Below are positions 1-13,005 of a stretch of DNA of 64,000 bases, piece after piece. Location of the stretch: contig CP141141.1 in NCBI GenBank assembly GCA_035235625.1, positions 25,045,968 through 25,109,967 on the forward strand, in the 5' to 3' direction. Below the pieces are notes generated by a model. The model was not told the origin of the DNA. It saw nothing but the letters and a program-made list of their open reading frames with translations, and did not search any database. The position numbers and the translations under genes were made by a program. Each line of letters opens with the position of its first letter. Position 1 is the stretch's first letter. The DNA is from Saururus chinensis (Eukaryota; Streptophyta; Magnoliopsida; Piperales; Saururaceae).

Positions 1-972
1 ACATATTACCTTCTGCCCCCCAAAAATAGCTTTGTCAATTGCATCATAACTGGGCTTCTTATAGTTAGCCCAATTTAGCAATCTTGGAAGAACATCATGT
101 ACTCGTCAGGCACACAAGTCTCGCAACGGTGGAATCCTTTCCATAGCCCAAACCTGCATGTTCAAATCATTAAATATATATATTATCATAGCCAGGATGT
201 TGCATTAAATCCTCAATCAAACTACCCAAACAACGTACCAAAAGTGTCGTACAAATCCGTGAACAATGTAAGTGGTTTTGGTTAGGGCCTTCCTTGCTTC
301 CTCCAAGCCATGGAGAGTGTCCTAATATGCAATGTTACCCCAAGGATAGGAATCGAACTCCTCCACATCATCAACCAATAAAAAAACTATTGGTCCACCT
401 TATGCTCCCACCCTCTACCCACAATGAAATAAGCCAAAACTAGTACGTGGGCCCACCTTCACCGCGTCATCATCACTTTTCCTGATGATCATCTTCTTGT
501 ATATCTACTCCTTTGTTATGTGCAGCTTCTCCTTGCCGAACACCCTACAAAGTAGGGAGTCATTTCTCAAAATTTTGGGCACTATTGGGAGGTGTGGGAG
601 CACATCTACCATACGCAGACTGGTTACTTGGGCAAATTCGATGGGAGACAATTTCATATAATAGGCTTCCGTCACTTGAAACCTATACTCTCCCTTATGC
701 ATTTTAATGATGTGGTGCAAGGCTTGAAAGGGGAACATGAACTTCTCTATGTCCAACTGCAAGTATTTCCCAAAACATGAACCTTCAAAAAGTGTTGCCT
801 GGCGTCTGTGCTTATTGAATTGGTCTTTAAGCCTCCTTATATAAGCATAGGTTGATTTAGGTTGAGGGTTGCCCTCATGGGCTGTACCCTTATCCGCTTC
901 CACTAGCTTAAAGATCACATTTGCATTACTTGGTATCTTCACCTTGCAATGTTTGACAATTCCATTTTGCAA
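1..972 (-). pseudogene. DUF1985-type transposon-associated gene fragment
   Basis: The clearest frame is 505-972 (155 codons). It contains an FGKYLQLD-like stretch, then LHHIIK and KLSPIEFAQVTSLR, which resembles the EFALVTGL signature of plant DUF1985 proteins. These are usually found with Ulp1-like proteases in Mutator-type and other transposons. Further down the same strand, about 320-390 encodes DDVEEFDSYPWGNIAY and about 10-130 encodes VWAMERIPPLRDL and LNWANYKKPSYD, both typical of the continuation of this family. A TGAACATGCAG just before the VWAMERIPPL segment looks like a 3' splice site, so an intron probably separates these exons. Stops break the middle, and the gene runs off the left edge. 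I see no protease domain inside the window. The family assignment is from remembered motifs. It is most likely a dead transposon passenger. Confidence 0.5.
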
Positions 973-3740
973 ATGTGTTAAAATTTATAATAACCATCTA
1001 TGCAAATATATGCTAATATACATACACACACAACATGTTCATACCAATCAGACAATGTACTTTTCACAACACGCAGAACATGGTCATAATTTGGCATGTA
1101 ATCTTCCAATACTACATACCTATAGGCAAATATATATGTGACCAACATGTATTTTGCATTACACAAACACAATTTGTATTATATCAAAAGCATGCACACT
1201 AAGCACCAAATACACAATATAAGTTTGACAATATAACTTACATACACTCTTCTTTATCTACCCATATGTAAACCTCACTTGATCAAATCAACTTACCACA
1301 CAATATACTTTTAGTGAAAAAAAAAAACAATCTGAAATGTAGTAGTCATCAGTTAGGCCCTATCCGTTAACTTTAAAATAACCATATATACTAGGGCATA
1401 GAGTAACCTACTTTCAATTCATCTACCCATATATATACCAAACTATATCAAATCTAATAACCATACAATGGCACTTTGAAAAAAAACAACCTAAAATCTA
1501 CCAATCAACAGTTAGGCCCTCTCAATTAACTACATCTATAGGATATAAACTTGCTTATATGGTCTCCCCCTTGGTATTCACCATATCACATATCACAGAG
1601 ATTGGGTCAAACTAAACTAATGAGCTATATTTTTTAGACATAGCCTACCAACACAATTTAAATCATCAAAGAAGTACGGCTCAAGCTTTTGCATTCCTTC
1701 AAATCCATGCATGCAAATTAATCACCAAAGACAAGCTATGTTTCACAAGATCACTTACATATTGTCACGCCCCTGCACTGCCCGACCCGAGTCAAACCCT
1801 GTCCAAGGGCTGGTCGATCGCGCAGGGGCGACGGAATTGAAAGGGATTAACGGGAATAGCAGAAGACTTAGCCCCACATACGGCAGACTAACTAGCAGAG
1901 TTACGCACCACAAAACCTTTGAGCAAAAGTAAAATAAAGATAAAAGAGAACTTTAACTCAAATCTAGTCCACAAGTCTCATACCCACATACTTAGAATCC
2001 TAAGCCAACACACGTAGCTCGAACCAAAACTCTCAAATAGACCTAAACTCATAAGACATACACGAGTCTTAAACAAGAACCACCATACATGATGTTTTAA
2101 ACTCATAATAAAGTAAATCAGAAAAGCATAATAAGGTCTAGAAGCGTCCATGCCTAATCCCAAGCTCTCCCCAACCTTCTCTCATATAGAGGGTCCTGCG
2201 CATCTGCACGTCGCGCCGTGTAGCCCCAAAACAAAAGCACAACAAAGAGGGGTGAGTAAAACTCAGTAAGATTTGAATATGGTGACAATAATCAGAAAAC
2301 ATCACGGCATGGCAATTTAGTAATTTAGATTCAAAATTGACATGATATACCATTTTCTGATCATTCCCTTGCTAAATCCCAGTTATCCATAAACATAAGA
2401 GTTATAATGCACATGGCTTACTTATCAAAGTCAAGGCATAAATACTCATATCATAACTTAGCATTCAGCCTGCAGAATTAATGATCCTCATCCATTCAAA
2501 ATCAAGCATAATAGCATGCATGAGAAATGTCTCTAACACTTTCAGATCATGCACATTCATCACATAACCCTACATAATAGTGTCTCAATCACTACTAATC
2601 AAATCATGCATTCATATCTCATACATTCTGTAGCTCATTCACCTACACGACAAGTGTCTAAACCACACTACATCAGGATCATGCTTAATAAATTGCATCC
2701 ACATGTGTCACATAATCTCAAATATCCCTACAGAACCTGTGCAACTGGGCATAATAATATCAGATACACATGCATCGTTATCATATGGTGAACGCCTCCA
2801 TCAAGGCGTGAACATAATCATCCCCGCAAAGGTTGGATGTGGTCCGATTTCCTAACTGGAATCCTAGGGAATTGCCCACTCTAGACACAGTTCGAATTCA
2901 ATAAGAAAATTAAGATGTAGAGGTAGTCAGCCCCTCTGCTCGCAAAGGACAATCCACATGGGAAGTCGAAATTCCCAAAAGGGAAAGTAGAGCAGGTATG
3001 CTCGCCAAAGATAATTCTGGCAAAGAACATCCAAATTCCCGCATAGGGAACCTAGTTTCCGGATAGGAAACCTAGAACACGTGATAGCCAGTGCACGGAG
3101 GCATACCACTCTGGATTCTCAAGGTCCAGGTTTGACTGTCTCAATAAATAAATCTCAACTACATGACATGTATACAACTCGTCCTCATACAACTCAATTT
3201 GACTTCACTCAACTCGGGGAGTATACTTGTTCCACATGGGGACTCAAATCGAAATCATGTCCTTTCGGACCAACCAAGTTCCGATTAAGCCAACGATCGA
3301 CTAATCCGATACACAATTTCACAACATTGCATCCAATCGATCAAACTCGGCTAATCTCGATAAAGTCTTAATCGGAAATCTGTTTCATGATGCATGCAAC
3401 ATGGTACATACGTGGGCAAGGTATACATGAATCCTAATTCATGATAAGTATTCCCATCAGCCCCTCATGTATCATTTAAAATCATGATACTAGACATCAT
3501 CATAATTATTCCCCCACTTGTGTGTGTACAAGGTGTAAACATCTCATTCTAAGTATATGAGCATGCTTTGTAATTAACTCGTCATCACACTACACATGCA
3601 CGTTAACATCTAATTATGGATTCGATCGGAAATCATGGGTGAAAACCATTGAAAGCCAACCATCAAGTCAAACGTAACCACATGCTAAATATATGTAAGC
3701 ATACTCACACCACACTTGAGTCTAGGCATAGCACTAGCAT

Positions 3741-3907
3741 TTACCCATAATTTAATCACATCATATAATGATATACCAGTTCATTAGCATGCTATAATCC
3801 TATTGAAAACATGTTTAAACCGCATTCACCCATAATTTAATCACATCATATAATGATATACCAGTTCATTAGCATGCTATAATCCTATTGAAAACATGTT
3901 TAAACCA
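3741..3907. repeat. 85-bp tandem duplication inside B1
   Basis: A block beginning ACCCATAATTTAATCACATC is repeated almost exactly. Copies start at 3743 and 3828, so the period is 85 bp. The near identity points to a recent slippage or unequal exchange within the solo LTR. Confidence 0.9.
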
Positions 3908-4136
3908 TAGGGAATCATTTACTCATAGGCTTAAGACAAGCAATCCTAACATATGTAGCCAACAACATGCATTTTCACCCAATACTTAAATACTCTTCAT
4001 AATTCCCAACATTAATTATATGCACTTCCAATGGCTCATTCTGTCTCAAAATATTCCACATGAACATTTGAAATGGTATTTAAGACTGAAAACATGAAAA
4101 GAAGCAAAATAATCAAGATAGTCAAAGTCTGCAGTG

Positions 4137-4215
4137 TAGCCGTTCGATCAGCCTGCATGGCCATTTGAATGGTTGACCTTAATATCAGCCCGCAATACCG
4201 TTATGTCGTTCGATC
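4137..4215 (-). promoter_or_regulatory. Palindromic CGTTCGATC/TGCAGG module in B1
   Basis: Within AT-rich LTR sequence lie GATCGAACGG (minus strand, about 4140-4150), the word CATGCAGG beside it, CATTCAAATGG, and GATCGAACGACATAACG (about 4199-4215). The same words occur in B2, in the family B arm at 31.5 kb, and in the Athila-type LTRs C1 and C2. It lies about 700 bp downstream of the B1 TATA box on the minus strand. The function is unknown. Confidence 0.5.
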
Positions 4216-4883
4216 AGCATAACATCAGATTCTGGGTCGTCTTCTCCATGTTGAAAACCAACCCGAACCTCCTTCAATCCAACTTAATACATCAAATCTA
4301 AGCCCCAAACTCCACCATAATCAAATCAAAGCTTCTAGAATATTAAATTTAATCATTATTAAGCAAAGCCCTAAGAAAATAACACCAAAGATTAAGCTTT
4401 TATCACATCACCATTATAGCACACATGCATTTCAAAATACCTCAAATCTTAAATCCGAAATCACAGCAAGTTTAAGACACAAAGACCCTAACCTCCCTGC
4501 AAGTTCTTAATTCGAAATGGTCCCTTAAACTCCACTAAAACCTACCCAAAACATGATTTTTATCAATACCTTCATAAAAAATCGATTTAGAACATCTAAA
4601 CCTGTTGAAAAACCTTAGATCTAGGGTTCAAGGAGCTTAAAAACGAATTTCCAAACATTAGATCTTGAAATAGAAACCCAAATCAGTAGTTTTTGAGTGC
4701 AAATCGAAATTGATTCAAAGCAAAGGAAGATATTTGAAAGATTTAGGTAAAACCCTAATGGATTTATAAAGTATTAAACAAAATCTCACCTTAATCTCCT
4801 TTCTCCTTTAGGAAAATGGGGATTAGGCCCTAAATGTTCCAGGTCTCAACCCTTTCCTAATTGGAAAAGTGGTTGCGCCTTTC

Positions 4884-4897
4884 CTTATATAGTAAGG
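4884..4897 (-). promoter_or_regulatory. TATA box of solo LTR B1
   Basis: The minus strand reads CTTACTATATAAGG about 420 bp from the LTR start, followed by a leader-like stretch. The equivalent place in B2 (38224-38233) reads CTATTTAAGG. This is the expected position for an LTR promoter. Activity is not shown. Confidence 0.5.
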
Positions 4898-6457
4898 GTT
4901 GCGTTAGACAAAATTATTAATGGGGTATAAATAGAATCTACAACTAAAAATGGATAATTTTGCTATTACAACCCAAATTAAAATCTAAAAAATTTTGAAA
5001 TAATTTCTCAATGTCTTAGTTTGAGGTTAGGAACATTTTGGGTTTAAAATTCAAATTTTGATCGTGGGGCCCACGGTGGGTCCCGCCAAACCCTAATTTT
5101 TTGGGAAAATAGTAAAAATTTTAAAAATTCCAGAAAATTTCCAAATGACTTAAATTAACTTAAAAACTTGAAATTTGAAGAATATTTTGGTTAGAATCTT
5201 TGTTAACTACTTAAATTTCGAAAATAGTGCAAAAATGATCCGAGTTAACATTAAACTATTTAAATATAATTAAATAGAATAAAGTAAACTGATTCAAGCC
5301 TAAGGATCTTACACATACACTCTTATTGATCTACCTATATATATATGTAACTATATCAAATCTAATGACCACACAATATACTTTGAAAAAAACCAACCTA
5401 AAATCTACCAGTCAATTGTTAGGCCCTATAAGTTAATTTCGTCTATAGCATATAAACTTGCTTATATGGTTTCCCCTTTCGTATTCATCATATTACATAT
5501 CACAAAGCAAGGTTCAAACTAAACTACTGAGCAATATTTTCCAGACTTAGCAAACCAACAAAATTTAGATCCTCATCGTAATTATGGCCCATGCTTTTAT
5601 AGTCTTTCAAAGCCATGCATGCGAACTAAGCACCAAACACACAAGCTATGTTTGACAAGATCAATCTACCCATATATATACCTAACTATATCTAATTTAA
5701 TGACCACACAACGTACTTTAAAAAGAACACCTAAAATCTACAGGTCAACAGTTAGGCCCTATCAGTTAACTTCATCTATAGCATATAAAATTACTTATAT
5801 GGTCTCCCCTTTGATATTCATCACATTACATATCACAAAGCATGGTTCAAACTAAACTAATGAGCAATATTTTTTAGACTTAGCCTACCAACAAAATTTA
5901 TATCATCAAAGAATTACGGCCCATGCTATTATAATCCTTCGAAGCCATGCATGCAAACTAAGCACCGAACACACAATCTATGTTTGACAAGATCAATCAA
6001 CCCATATATATACCTAACTATATCAAATTTAATGACCACACAATGTACATTGAATACCCACCTATAATCTGTCAGTCAACAGTTAGGCCCTATCAGTTAA
6101 CTTCTTTTAAAGCATATAAAATTGCTTATATGGTCTCCCCCTTGGTATTCATTGTATCACATATCACATAGCATGGGTCAAACTAAACTAATCAGCTATA
6201 TTTTTCTTCCTTAGCCTACCTACAACATTTATATCATCAAAGATTTCTTTTTCATCTTTTATAATCAGGTCAAATCCTTAAATACAAGGCCTTAAATCTT
6301 AATCTAACTCACATAAAATTGAGTATTCACATTCCACACCTAAAGCTATACATAACCAAACTTCAAATAATCAAATATTTAAATCAAGCTTATCTTACGG
6401 CATCAAATATCGCATTGTAAAAATTGGATAGGTTCGATCTATGGTCATTGAGGCCTC

Positions 6458-7039
<582 letters not shown>

Positions 7040-7122
7040 GATATGAATTCAAACCTGATATTGTAATAATCATTGATCAGCATGAAGAATATATGGCTCT
7101 TCTGGAATGTCTCACTTTAGGG
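7040..7122 (+). pseudogene. rps2: rps2 fragment, sense piece
   Basis: The plus strand encodes [20 protein letters not shown] followed by TLG, the C-terminal half core of plastid ribosomal protein S2. The sequence before PDIV (7040-7053) already diverges from the expected YMTGL. The piece ends abruptly at 7122, where an inverted rps2 piece begins. Confidence 0.8.
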
Positions 7123-7336
7123 ATAATTTTCTCTTCAACATTGCAGCATCTCTTTTCGGGAGACAGTTGAGTTTCCCCGCCCTTTGTTCCGCTCTCAAAT
7201 CCCTGAACTTATGAAGTCTCATTTCTGTAGTGGACCAATTCGTTGACATACCACCGAGCCATTTTTTATTAACATAATGACACCGAGCCTTTATTGCAGC
7301 TGATGCTACTGAATCTGCAACCTTACTTTTTGTACC
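7123..7336 (-). pseudogene. rps2: rps2 fragment, antisense piece
   Basis: The minus strand encodes [20 protein letters not shown], then [20 protein letters not shown], then [11 protein letters not shown], the middle of plastid S2. In the native gene this lies just upstream of the PDIV segment found at 7054. About 15 codons between them are missing, and the two pieces now meet with their 3' ends facing each other. The frame is open over the piece, but there is no start codon and no C-terminus. Confidence 0.85.
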
Positions 7337-7563
7337 AAAGGTGGTCCTTGCTGATTCGCATGGGATTCCATGTGCCCCATGCTACTCGGGTCAGAGCGTA
7401 AGCTAGTGATGCTTTGGGCTACTGGACTCTCGCCATCTAGGGTGCAATACTCCACTGCTTCGCCTAGCAGCACGACGCTTGTATTGCACTCCCACAACCC
7501 CGTTTTCACGGTTTAGGCTGCTCCCATTTCACTCGCCGCTACTACAGGAATCGCTTTTGCTTT
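7337..7563 (-). pseudogene. rrn23: Plastid 23S rRNA fragment, 5' domain
   Basis: The minus strand reads GCAAAAGCGATTCCTGTAGT, then AGCGGCGAGTGAAATGGGAG, and later GCTCTGACCCGAGTAGCATG, ending GCAAGGACCACCTT. This is the early part of plastid 23S rRNA (roughly the second to fifth hundred bases, from memory). Scattered substitutions are present, for example GAGCGAAATG to GAGTGAAATG, in a normally near-invariant RNA. A 67-codon frame over it is a coincidence. Confidence 0.9.
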
Positions 7564-7577
7564 CAGAATTCAAAATT

Positions 7578-7918
7578 TTCATTATCTCGTTATTTAGTAC
7601 GAATCGGTGAAATGACGGAATCCATAAAAATTATTCAACAGGCTCTAGAAGGAATCCCCGGAGGGCCCTATGAGAATTTAGAAGTCCGACGCTTTGATAG
7701 AGCAAAGGATTCCGAATGGAATGATTTTGAATATCGATTTATTAGTAAAAAGCCTTCTCCCACTTTTGAATTGTTGAAACAAGAACTTTGTGTAAGGGTA
7801 GAAGCCCCAAAGGGAGAATTAGGAATTTATTTGATAGGGGATAATAGTGCTTTCCCTGGAGATGGAAAATTCATCCACCCGGCTTCATTAATTTGCAAAT
7901 TCTTCCTCATTTAGTTAA
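7578..7918 (+). pseudogene. ndhH: ndhH C-terminal fragment, frameshifted
   Basis: The frame encodes [20 protein letters not shown], then [20 protein letters not shown], then [20 protein letters not shown], the C-terminal third of the plastid NADH dehydrogenase-like subunit H. After NSAFP the expected WRWKIRPPGF reads [11 protein letters not shown], which fits a one-base shift near 7858-7870. The remaining bases can still be followed as INLQILPQLVK in another frame to 7918. The sequence then joins an inverted ndhB piece. This is a dead copy. Confidence 0.9.
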
Positions 7919-8230
7919 AAGAAGAAATTGAAAGATTTCATTTAAATTGTTCGTTTGGAAATTTCCCGAAAAGCTAATCATAGGTTCTTCTCTCCATCGG
8001 AACAATAGGGTTGTTATGCTCATTACTAAACTTGTCAAAGAGATGAAATATAACCAAGGTATATCTTTTTGATCAAAGGTTGAATCGATCATCAGAAGAA
8101 GAATTAGGCCAAAAATGAGGATACATTCTGGGAAAATGAAACTTCCATGGAAGAGAAACAAATGAAACGCTTTCATAAAAATTCTCGTAGAATCGAGAAT
8201 GAAGTTTTCATTCTGATACATGTCAGATCA
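7916..8230 (-). pseudogene. ndhB: ndhB exon 1, 5' part
   Basis: The minus strand encodes [20 protein letters not shown], then [20 protein letters not shown], then [19 protein letters not shown], the N-terminus of the membrane subunit NdhB. The native start at 8228-8230 is followed by a stop, since the expected tryptophan codon now reads TGA. A one-base insertion near 8217 also shifts the first codons. The piece ends within [10 protein letters not shown] at about 7919. It is inactive. Confidence 0.9.
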
Positions 8231-8600
8231 TGAATTAGTAATTGCACCCAATCTCCAAAAAAGTCCAATTGTTTTGAACTTTCGATTTTTGGAATGGGAT
8301 ATTTATGGAATCCCCATGAATAGGATCATACCTTATTCCATGGTATTTCCATGAGATTCCTCTTTCTTATTCTTAATTAAGCAAGCCCCCGAGAGGACTT
8401 AGTTGATCCATGATTTATCTTTCATCTTTCTTTTCCTTTTCGTTTGTTTCGAGAAAGATATCGATGAATTCTGATTCTTTCTTTTTCTATTGATTCTTTG
8501 TCCTTTAAAACCAGGCGTCGATTCTTCAACGAATTTGCTGATTGAGGTAAAAGGATTTTGGGGCGATCTGATCCATTATCGAGATTAAGTCCGTAGCCTA
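8231..8600. other. Plastid-like spacer and uncertain sequence
   Basis: 8231-8400 directly continues upstream of the ndhB start and is probably its natural 5' flank, though I cannot confirm that from memory. 8400-8600 leads into the ndhA piece on the minus strand. It may be ndhA intron or another spacer. Its open frame (to 8422) reads as lysine- and arginine-rich text after the recognisable ndhA words and is unlikely to be a protein. Confidence 0.45.
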
Positions 8601-8700
8601 CCATATCATTTCTTTTTCTGGTAAAATCAAAGGGCAATCTTTCACATTCTGCTAGGGAAGAAATTAGAAAAACTATATAACTAACGTTTTGCGAGTTTTT
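8601..8700 (-). pseudogene. ndhA: ndhA exon 1, 3' part
   Basis: The minus strand encodes VFLISSLAECERLPFDF, matching NdhA just before the end of exon 1. Past LPFD, the expected LPEAEEE reads FTRKRND, consistent with an inserted base and then divergence. The native gene continues upstream with GFWGWNLWRQPIG, which is absent. Instead the sequence passes into a perfect inverted repeat at 8701. Confidence 0.75.
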
Positions 8701-8737
8701 GAGAACCATTGAATTACTACTTAATTCAATGGTTCTC
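8701..8737. repeat. Perfect 16-bp inverted repeat at the ndhA foldback junction
   Basis: GAGAACCATTGAATTA (8701-8716) and TAATTCAATGGTTCTC (8722-8737) are exact reverse complements with a 5-base loop. The repeat sits between the antisense and sense ndhA pieces. Confidence 0.95.
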
Positions 8738-8754
8738 AATTATTCCAATTGAAT

Positions 8755-8915
8755 TGCTGATAAAATTGGTATCCTTTAAAGAGGCCATAGGCCTCATATG
8801 GACACTTGTCCCTATTTTTACTCTGGTATCGGGAATCACAATAGGGGTACTCGTGATTGTGTGGTTAGAAAGAGAAATCTCTGCGGGGATACAACAACGT
8901 ATTGGTCCTGAAATG
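8755..8915 (+). pseudogene. ndhA: ndhA exon 1, 5' part
   Basis: The plus strand encodes [20 protein letters not shown], then [20 protein letters not shown], then QQRIGPE, the N-terminal region of NdhA. The native first residues are replaced by unrelated codons starting at 8709, inside the inverted repeat. After GPE the frame ends within six codons in foreign sequence. It is a truncated copy in the orientation opposite to the ndhA piece at 8601-8700. Confidence 0.85.
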
Positions 8916-10574
<1,659 letters not shown>

Positions 10575-10607
10575 AAGGTAATCAACAGTTATTTGGTAAG
10601 AAAAAAA

Positions 10608-10736
10608 TTGGTACTTTTATCCGTTGAGCGACGGCCCTTCCACTCGGCACCGTCGGATCACTAAGGCCGACTTTCGTCCCTGCTTGACAGGTGGGTCTTG
10701 CAGTCAAGCTCCCTTCTTCCTTTGCACTCGAGGGCA
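10608..10736 (-). pseudogene. rrn23: Plastid 23S rRNA fragment, domain V region
   Basis: The minus strand reads AAGGGAGCTTGACTGCAAGA, then CCCACCTGTCAAGCAGGGAC, then GGCCTTAGTGATCCGACGGT, ending GTCGCTCAACGGATAAAAG. This is the part of 23S rRNA leading to the peptidyl-transferase centre. It is separated in native 23S by some 2 kb from the piece at 7337-7563 but has the same orientation here. The plus-strand frame over it (from 10624) is accidental. Confidence 0.9.
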
Positions 10737-10985
10737 AATGAATGTGGGACAAATATTTGAATGCTTGCTAGGGTTAGCGGGGGACTTGTTAGGCAGACAT
10801 TATAGAGTAGCACCCTTTGATGAAATATATGAGCAAGAAGCTTCGAGAAAACTAGTGTTTTCTGAATTATATGAGGCTAGAAAGCAAACAGCAAATCCAT
10901 GGGTATTTGAACCTGAGTATCCGGGAAAAAGCAGAATATTTGATGGAAGAACAGGGGATCCTTTTGAACAACCTGTTCTACTCTG
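10734..10985 (+). pseudogene. rpoB: rpoB C-terminal region fragment
   Basis: Encodes [20 protein letters not shown], then [20 protein letters not shown], then [20 protein letters not shown] and FEQPV, a conserved block near the C-terminus of plastid RpoB. The frame is open but starts inside the 23S piece and stops soon after FEQPVLL at 10986. It lies on the opposite strand to the other rpoB fragment. Confidence 0.9.
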
Positions 10986-10996
10986 AGATAGAATAA

Positions 10997-11090
10997 GAAA
11001 AATCGAATTTGATTAATGCCGCTTCTGAGAATTTGGAACGATTAGAAAATTACAAAAAGGAAACCATTCATTTTGAACAACAACGTTTCG
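10997..11090 (+). pseudogene. atpF: atpF exon 2 fragment
   Basis: Encodes NLINAASENLERLENYKKET, then IHFEQQR, matching the coiled-coil stalk of the plastid ATP synthase b subunit (native form NLINATYKTLEQLENYKNET). Only about 30 codons are present. 11091-11170 after it is AT-rich and may be plastid spacer leading to trnH. Confidence 0.8.
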
Positions 11091-11170
11091 TATTTACAAA
11101 TTTCATATTTACAAATACTACTTTTCTCGTTAACAAAAAAGATTTACTTTCTCGTAAGTATTTTATTTTG

Positions 11171-11245
11171 GGCGAACGACGGTAATTGAACCCGCGCATG
11201 GTGGATTCACAATCCACTGCCTTGATCCACTTGGCTACATCTGCC
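11171..11245 (-). tRNA. trnH-GUG: trnH-GUG pseudogene in NUPT
   Basis: The minus strand carries GATGTAGCCAAGTGGATCAA, then GGATTGTGAATCCACCATGC and CGGGTTCAATTACCGTCG, a plastid histidine tRNA. The anticodon GTG sits in ATTGTGAAT, and the D, anticodon and T loops are recognisable. Two changes from the plastid gene as I recall it weaken stems: the 5' end reads GGCAGATG where GGCGGATG is usual, and the T-stem reads TTACCG where TTCCCG is usual. It keeps its natural neighbour psbA, downstream in window coordinates. It is probably not functional. Confidence 0.9.
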
Positions 11246-11322
11246 CCTTCCATATAATCTGGATAATAATAAAGAAAAAAAAAAGGTTATGACCGTGTAA
11301 GTAAAACACTAGTGACTTGAGC

Positions 11323-11369
11323 GGAGCAATACCAAAACCTTGATCAAACAAGAAATTGGATATTGCTCC
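11323..11369 (-). terminator. psbA 3' UTR stem-loop remnant
   Basis: GGAGCAATACCAA near 11323 and TTGGATATTGCTCC ending near 11369 form an imperfect inverted repeat in the trnH-psbA spacer. This is the known 3' end-stabilising hairpin of plastid psbA mRNA. It is a passenger here. Confidence 0.7.
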
Positions 11370-11406
11370 TTCAACAACTCCTATACATTAACATAACACC
11401 GAAGTA

Positions 11407-12672
<1,266 letters not shown>

Positions 12673-12765
12673 CAAGCTAGAGTGCGGTAGGGGCAGAGGG
12701 AATTTCCGGTGGAGTGGTGAAATGCATAGAGATCGGAAAGAACACCAATGGCGAAAGCACTCTAC
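12673..12765 (+). pseudogene. rrn16: Plastid 16S rRNA fragment
   Basis: Contains GGTAGGGGCAGAGGGAATTT, CCGGTGGAGTGGTGAAATGC and GAACACCAATGGCGAAAGCA, the conserved 16S rRNA region around the usual 690/790 loops. Changes such as GGAGCGGTG to GGAGTGGTG and ATGCGTAG to ATGCATAG are CpG-type transitions in a near-invariant RNA. Confidence 0.92.
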
Positions 12766-12894
12766 TGAGAATCAAAAAATGGACCCTTCCCCCCCAACTT
12801 TTTCTTTATTTTCTTTTTTGGGGGGGACTCATATTGAATTGAAATGTGTCTCACAATCGGATTCTTTCGTTCCTTGTGGGGAGGGGTCCAAACC

Positions 12895-13005
12895 AAAGCC
12901 TGACATGGCATATTTCTATGCGGGGCTTACCAAAAGGGGATTGGGTTATTTTGGTAAATACATTCAACCAACTCCAATACTTTTACCAATTAACATCCTA
13001 TCATA
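12895..13005 (+). pseudogene. atpI: atpI fragment, right end of the NUPT
   Basis: Encodes [20 protein letters not shown], then [11 protein letters not shown], from plastid ATP synthase subunit a. The match stops where EDFTKP is expected, which I take as the right border of the NUPT. Upstream, 12766-12894 has CCCTTCCCCCC and GGGGGGGA flanking a T-rich run and is unassigned. Confidence 0.88.

Larger units (their letters stand above)
1763..5313 (-). mobile_element. Family B solo LTR, copy B1 (3.55 kb)
   Basis: On the minus strand the unit starts TGTAAGATCC and ends GGGGCGTGACA, the TG...CA ends of an LTR. The flanks are CATAT (1758-1762) and CATAC (5314-5318), a 5-bp target duplication with one change. 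It sits inside the satellite array. No second LTR, primer-binding site or enzyme is present, so it is a solo LTR left by recombination. The same family recurs as B2 (32074-38641), which shares the ends and the segment GGGGTGAG near 2248 and 32557. LTRs of 3-4 kb are known in some Ty3/gypsy lineages such as Tekay/Del, but I cannot place this one without its internal region. Confidence 0.8.
1180..6245. repeat. Tandem array of ~333-bp satellite-like units, interrupted by solo LTR B1
   Basis: A unit containing CTACCCATATATATACC, CAGTTAGGCCCTATCAGTTA, GCTTATATGGTCTCCCC and AGCCATGCATGC recurs. The CTACC(C/T)ATATATAT landmark lies near 1422, 5330, 5665 and 5997, giving periods of 335 and 332 bp. 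A more diverged copy begins near 1180-1250. The array is cut by the LTR at 1763-5313. Joining the flanks restores one unit. Units differ at many positions. Short open frames at 5619-5855 and 5980-6171 are products of the repeat and not genes. The last partial unit fades near 6240. I see no coding content. Confidence 0.85.

Noticed and set aside
5619..6171. Two similar 63-78-codon frames as a duplicated small gene
   Set aside because: They are the same stretch of consecutive satellite units; the frames follow the repeat.
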